A DNA stretch of 64,000 bases from Novosphingobium terrae (GTDB lineage: Bacteria; Pseudomonadota; Alphaproteobacteria; Sphingomonadales; Sphingomonadaceae): the NCBI RefSeq assembly GCF_017163935.1, contig NZ_JABVZR010000002.1, positions 1,364,001-1,428,000 on the forward strand, given 5' to 3'. Under the pieces are notes generated by a model, which was not told the DNA's origin, searched no databases, and saw nothing but the letters and a program-made list of their open reading frames with translations. Below are positions 61,391-64,000 of the stretch, piece by piece (the stretch's first letter is position 1; the number at the start of each line of letters is the position of its first letter). Position numbers and translations under genes: made by a program.

Positions 61391-63577
61391 CTATTTCTCA
61401 TAATCGAATTTTTCAGCGGCTTTTTTCTTCGCACCCGCCAATGTCCATGACAGGCCGATTGACGCCACCAGCCCGCTCTGGCGGCGCAGCGTCACCTCCT
61501 GCAGGGTTGGCGTATCGACGATCAGGCCATCGTGACGGCTGGAGAAGACATCGGACACCGTGGCGGTCAGCGCCAGATTTTTGCGCAACTGATGGCGATA
61601 CCCGAGATCCATGACCACATAGCCCCGGCGATAGCCTTGCGGGGTGAGCCGCTTGCCCGCTGTCGCCAGATTGATCTGGAGCGTGTCGGCCGCCGTCATA
61701 TGCCAGTTGAGCGCGCCCTTCGCTTCATAGCCGAAGGTCGAGCGCGTGCCGGTAAAGCCCAGATTGGCCGCGTCGATCTGGTTGTAGAAGATGTTGCCGC
61801 TCAGCGTGTAGTCGAGCCCTTTCATCACCTTGCCCGCCGTCGCCACCTCAAGCCCGCCCGACAGGCTCTTGCCGAGGTTCTGCTCGGTGATCAGCACCAC
61901 CGTCGGGCTGACCGGGGTGCTGGTGATGGTGAAGGCGTTGCGGGCGCTGCGCAGATAGAGGGTGGCGCTGCGCGATGTCGCGCCCTTGTCATAGCTCCAC
62001 CCCGCCTCGAAGGACTGGATTTCCTGGGGCCTCAACCCGGGATTGCCCTGCCGCAGCGTGTAGGGGTCCTGCTGCACGAGATAGGGGTTGAGATCCTCGG
62101 GATCGGGCCGGATGACGCGCTTCCCGTAGCTCAGGCTCAGCGTCTGATGGGGGGACAGCTTGTCGGTGAGATGCAGGTTGGGATAGGCGCGGAAAAAGCC
62201 ATAACCGCCGCGCTGCCCGCTGGTGATCTGGTGGGTGGTGATGTCGGCCTGTTCGAGGCGGACGCCCGCGAGCAGCGTCCAGGCACCGATGGGGCGCTCA
62301 TACGAGCCATAGAAGGCATGGATCGTCTGGCCATAGCGGAAGATGTTGGTGAAATTTGTGTCCGGCAGCGCGGCTGCGCCCGCGGCGGCGGGCAGCGTCT
62401 GGCCATTGTCGAACAGCGTGTCATCACGCTGCAGGTTGTAGCCCGCGATCAGCTTGGCCGAGCCCGGCAGGCTGCCGACATATTCCGCGCTGATCTCCCG
62501 CGTGACCTGATTGCGATAGAGGTTCTGGTTCTGGAAGGTCGGGTCGGCAAAAGGCAGGATGGTGCTGTTGGTGATCGCGAAGCGCTGGCGCTCCCAGGTC
62601 TGCGCGCGCTGGGCGATCAGCGTGATGCCGTTGCGATTCGCTTCGGTGTCGTGATGATAGCGCAGCATGGCCGAGTTGGAGATTTCCTGCTCGCGTCCGG
62701 GCCGGTCTCGACCCGATTGGGACAGGCCGCTGTTCAGCCCCTCCGTGGCCGTCTCGGCGAAGGTCGAATGATCGGAGCGGGCGTTGTAGCTGCCTTCCGC
62801 GCTGATCCTGTCGACGTTGCTCAGATCGAGGTCGGCGCCCAGCGTGGCGATCTTGGCCAGCCGACTGTCGCTGGCGTTGCCCACAATGTGGCTGGTGGAT
62901 TGCACGGCGCCGGTGGTGGCATCGGTCACCGTGCGATCATCGCTGAAATGGCGGACGCGCAGATCACGGCGCAGGGTCAGACCGCCATGCAGGCCCAGCT
63001 TGCCGATCTGCACGCTGCCGGTGCCGCTGAGGTTGAACCGCCCGCTGCTGCCCACGTTTGATTGCAGGCTGGCCGCATGGCTGCCGTTGCGGCGCTTGGT
63101 AATGATGTTGATGACGCCCGCCGATCCGTCCGGCTTGAAATTGGCGGGGGGATTGGTCAGCACCTCGATCCGTTCGATGCCATTGGCGCCCAGCGCCTCG
63201 AGCGCGGCGGCCCGGTTGGCATTGTTGAACTGCGGCGAAGGGCGGCCATCGACCAGGATCTGCACATTGCTGTCGCCGCGCAGGCTCAGATTGCCATCGA
63301 CATCGACGCTGACGGAGGGAACATTGCGAAGCACATCGGCGACCGAGCCGGTGGTGGCCTGAAGATCGCGGGCGACGGCATAGGATTTGCGGTCGATCCC
63401 GGTTTCGACATTTGGCTGCTGCGCGCTCACCACAATGTCGGGCGCCATGGTGCCCGGGGATTGGTGAGCGGGCGATGTCGCCGTCTGGGCCAGCGCCGGG
63501 CTGTAACACGAAAAACCGCTCGTGCCGATCAGCAACCCGAGCGTTGAGACAAGGCGGGGGGAGGGGAGGAAGGCCAT
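61391..63577 (-). CDS. TonB-dependent outer-membrane beta-barrel receptor
   Basis: A 728-residue receptor of the outer-membrane beta-barrel group with a short plug. Signal peptide to ALAQTA (residue 32), then PDIVVSAQQPNVETGIDRKSY. Plug: TTGSVADVLRNVPSVSVDVD, NLSLRGDSNVQILVDGRPSP, IERIEVLTNPPANFKPDGSA and GVINIITKRRNGS. Barrel with YGKRVIRPDPEDLNPYLVQQ and RQGNPGLRPQEIQSFEAGWS, which are hallmarks of this group. It ends in a charged tail (KKKAAEKFDYEK) rather than a terminal aromatic residue. It differs in type from receptors A, C, D and E. It is divergent from a response regulator that begins at 63729, which probably controls it. Confidence 0.92.
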   Translation of the reverse strand: MAFLPSPRLVSTLGLLIGTSGFSCYSPALAQTATSPAHQSPGTMAPDIVVSAQQPNVETGIDRKSYAVARDLQATTGSVADVLRNVPSVSVDVDGNLSLRGDSNVQILVDGRPSPQFNNANRAAALEALGANGIERIEVLTNPPANFKPDGSAGVINIITKRRNGSHAASLQSNVGSSGRFNLSGTGSVQIGKLGLHGGLTLRRDLRVRHFSDDRTVTDATTGAVQSTSHIVGNASDSRLAKIATLGADLDLSNVDRISAEGSYNARSDHSTFAETATEGLNSGLSQSGRDRPGREQEISNSAMLRYHHDTEANRNGITLIAQRAQTWERQRFAITNSTILPFADPTFQNQNLYRNQVTREISAEYVGSLPGSAKLIAGYNLQRDDTLFDNGQTLPAAAGAAALPDTNFTNIFRYGQTIHAFYGSYERPIGAWTLLAGVRLEQADITTHQITSGQRGGYGFFRAYPNLHLTDKLSPHQTLSLSYGKRVIRPDPEDLNPYLVQQDPYTLRQGNPGLRPQEIQSFEAGWSYDKGATSRSATLYLRSARNAFTITSTPVSPTVVLITEQNLGKSLSGGLEVATAGKVMKGLDYTLSGNIFYNQIDAANLGFTGTRSTFGYEAKGALNWHMTAADTLQINLATAGKRLTPQGYRRGYVVMDLGYRHQLRKNLALTATVSDVFSSRHDGLIVDTPTLQEVTLRRQSGLVASIGLSWTLAGAKKKAAEKFDYEK

Positions 63578-63728
63578 GGCTCGCTGCTAGCGCAGGAGGG
63601 CCGCGAAGGTGGTGTCGCAACATGTCGAGCCGGAGGAACTTTGTGTCCCAATGTGTCAAACCGCAGGCCGACATGATGTGACACCAAATAGTCTTCCGGT
63701 CCGCCCGGCAAACGGGCAGAGGGGGAGG

Positions 63729-64000
63729 GTGGACACTCAGGCACATCTCCTTGTCGTCGATGACGACCCCGAACTTCGCGCGCTGCTGGCGGTCGAATTG
63801 CGCAACGCCGGTTTCACCGTGGCCGCGGCAGCGGACGGGCCGACGATGCGCCGCGAACTCGATCGCACCAGCTTCGATCTCATCATCCTCGATCTCAACC
63901 TGCCCGGCGAAAGCGGCCTGACCCTGTGCCGCGATCTTCGCGCCACCAGCCAGATACCCATCGTGATGCTCACCGCGCGGGGCGAGCCGATCGACCGGGT
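63729..64000 (+). CDS. Response regulator (RR5), partial at window end
   Basis: The first 90 codons of a two-component receiver domain: HLLVVDDDPELRALLAVELR with the acidic pocket, phospho-acceptor in LIILDLNLPGESGLTLC, and IPIVMLTARGEPIDRV. The rest lies beyond the window, so its output domain is unknown; an OmpR-type winged helix is likely from the receiver wording. The start is a GTG at 63729 behind a purine-rich GAGGGGGA. It is divergent from the receptor gene at 61391-63577. Confidence 0.85.
   Translation, partial: MDTQAHLLVVDDDPELRALLAVELRNAGFTVAAAADGPTMRRELDRTSFDLIILDLNLPGESGLTLCRDLRATSQIPIVMLTARGEPIDR

Noticed and set aside
1..64000. CRISPR arrays, tRNA or rRNA genes, integron attC arrays
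   Set aside because: Reading both strands showed no regularly spaced repeats, no tRNA cloverleaf with CCA-type end that I could support, and no rRNA segments.

Overview
The window looks like an alphaproteobacterium of the order Sphingomonadales, closest in style to Novosphingobium or Sphingomonas. The basis is the high-GC coding style outside the first 15 kb, the very large number of TonB-dependent receptors (TBDRs), the YncE-like periplasmic beta-propellers beside them, and the FecI/FecR system. No ribosomal or housekeeping marker is present, so the genus is an inference.

Layout. (1) 0.1-15.9 kb is an accessory island, visibly more AT-rich. It holds an IS110-family transposase, a LuxR-type regulator, a lipoprotein plus patatin-like phospholipase pair, several secreted proteins of unknown function, a tight three-gene operon (secreted peptidoglycan-binding-like protein, CHAT-like putative cysteine peptidase, small three-helix membrane protein) that ends exactly at an IS5-like remnant, and a two-gene lipoprotein operon with FADGT-x-W repeats. 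(2) 16.0-27.3 kb holds a tandem pair of 361-residue YVTN/YncE-like propellers, an IS6-type transposase relic, a TBDR, a divergent MFS transporter, a LacI-type regulator, a secreted phosphoesterase and a di-haem peroxidase. Two near-identical palindromes (TTGCACAGCTGTGCAA) mark the likely LacI regulon. (3) 27.8-34.2 kb is a complete cell-surface signalling set: STN-domain TBDR, FecR anti-sigma, FecI sigma and a second siderophore-type TBDR. (4) 34.7-46.4 kb holds an orphan response regulator, a TBDR, a TBDR plus propeller pair, a response regulator plus histidine kinase pair, a further response regulator and a TauE-type exporter. (5) 46.9-55.1 kb holds a response regulator and kinase divergent from a TolC-adaptor-RND efflux operon, then a kinase relic. 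(6) 55.1-60.1 kb is a third TBDR plus propeller operon, extended by a periplasmic protein and a protein-isoaspartate methyltransferase. (7) 60.1-64 kb contains relics of two more TBDRs, an intact TBDR of the outer-membrane beta-barrel family, and the start of another response regulator.

How it works together (inference): most of the window outside the island serves uptake of scarce ligands across the outer membrane and the matching regulation. The recurring unit is a TBDR followed by a secreted beta-propeller, as in the enterobacterial yncD/yncE pair, present three times intact and once as a short relic. OmpR-type regulators sit beside several units. A palindrome of the form GTTGG-N6-CCAAC occurs before one regulator and in the divergent control region of the efflux operon, with weaker matches before two other regulators, which suggests shared or auto-regulatory control. 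Several IS and gene relics show that the cluster has grown and decayed by duplication and transposition.
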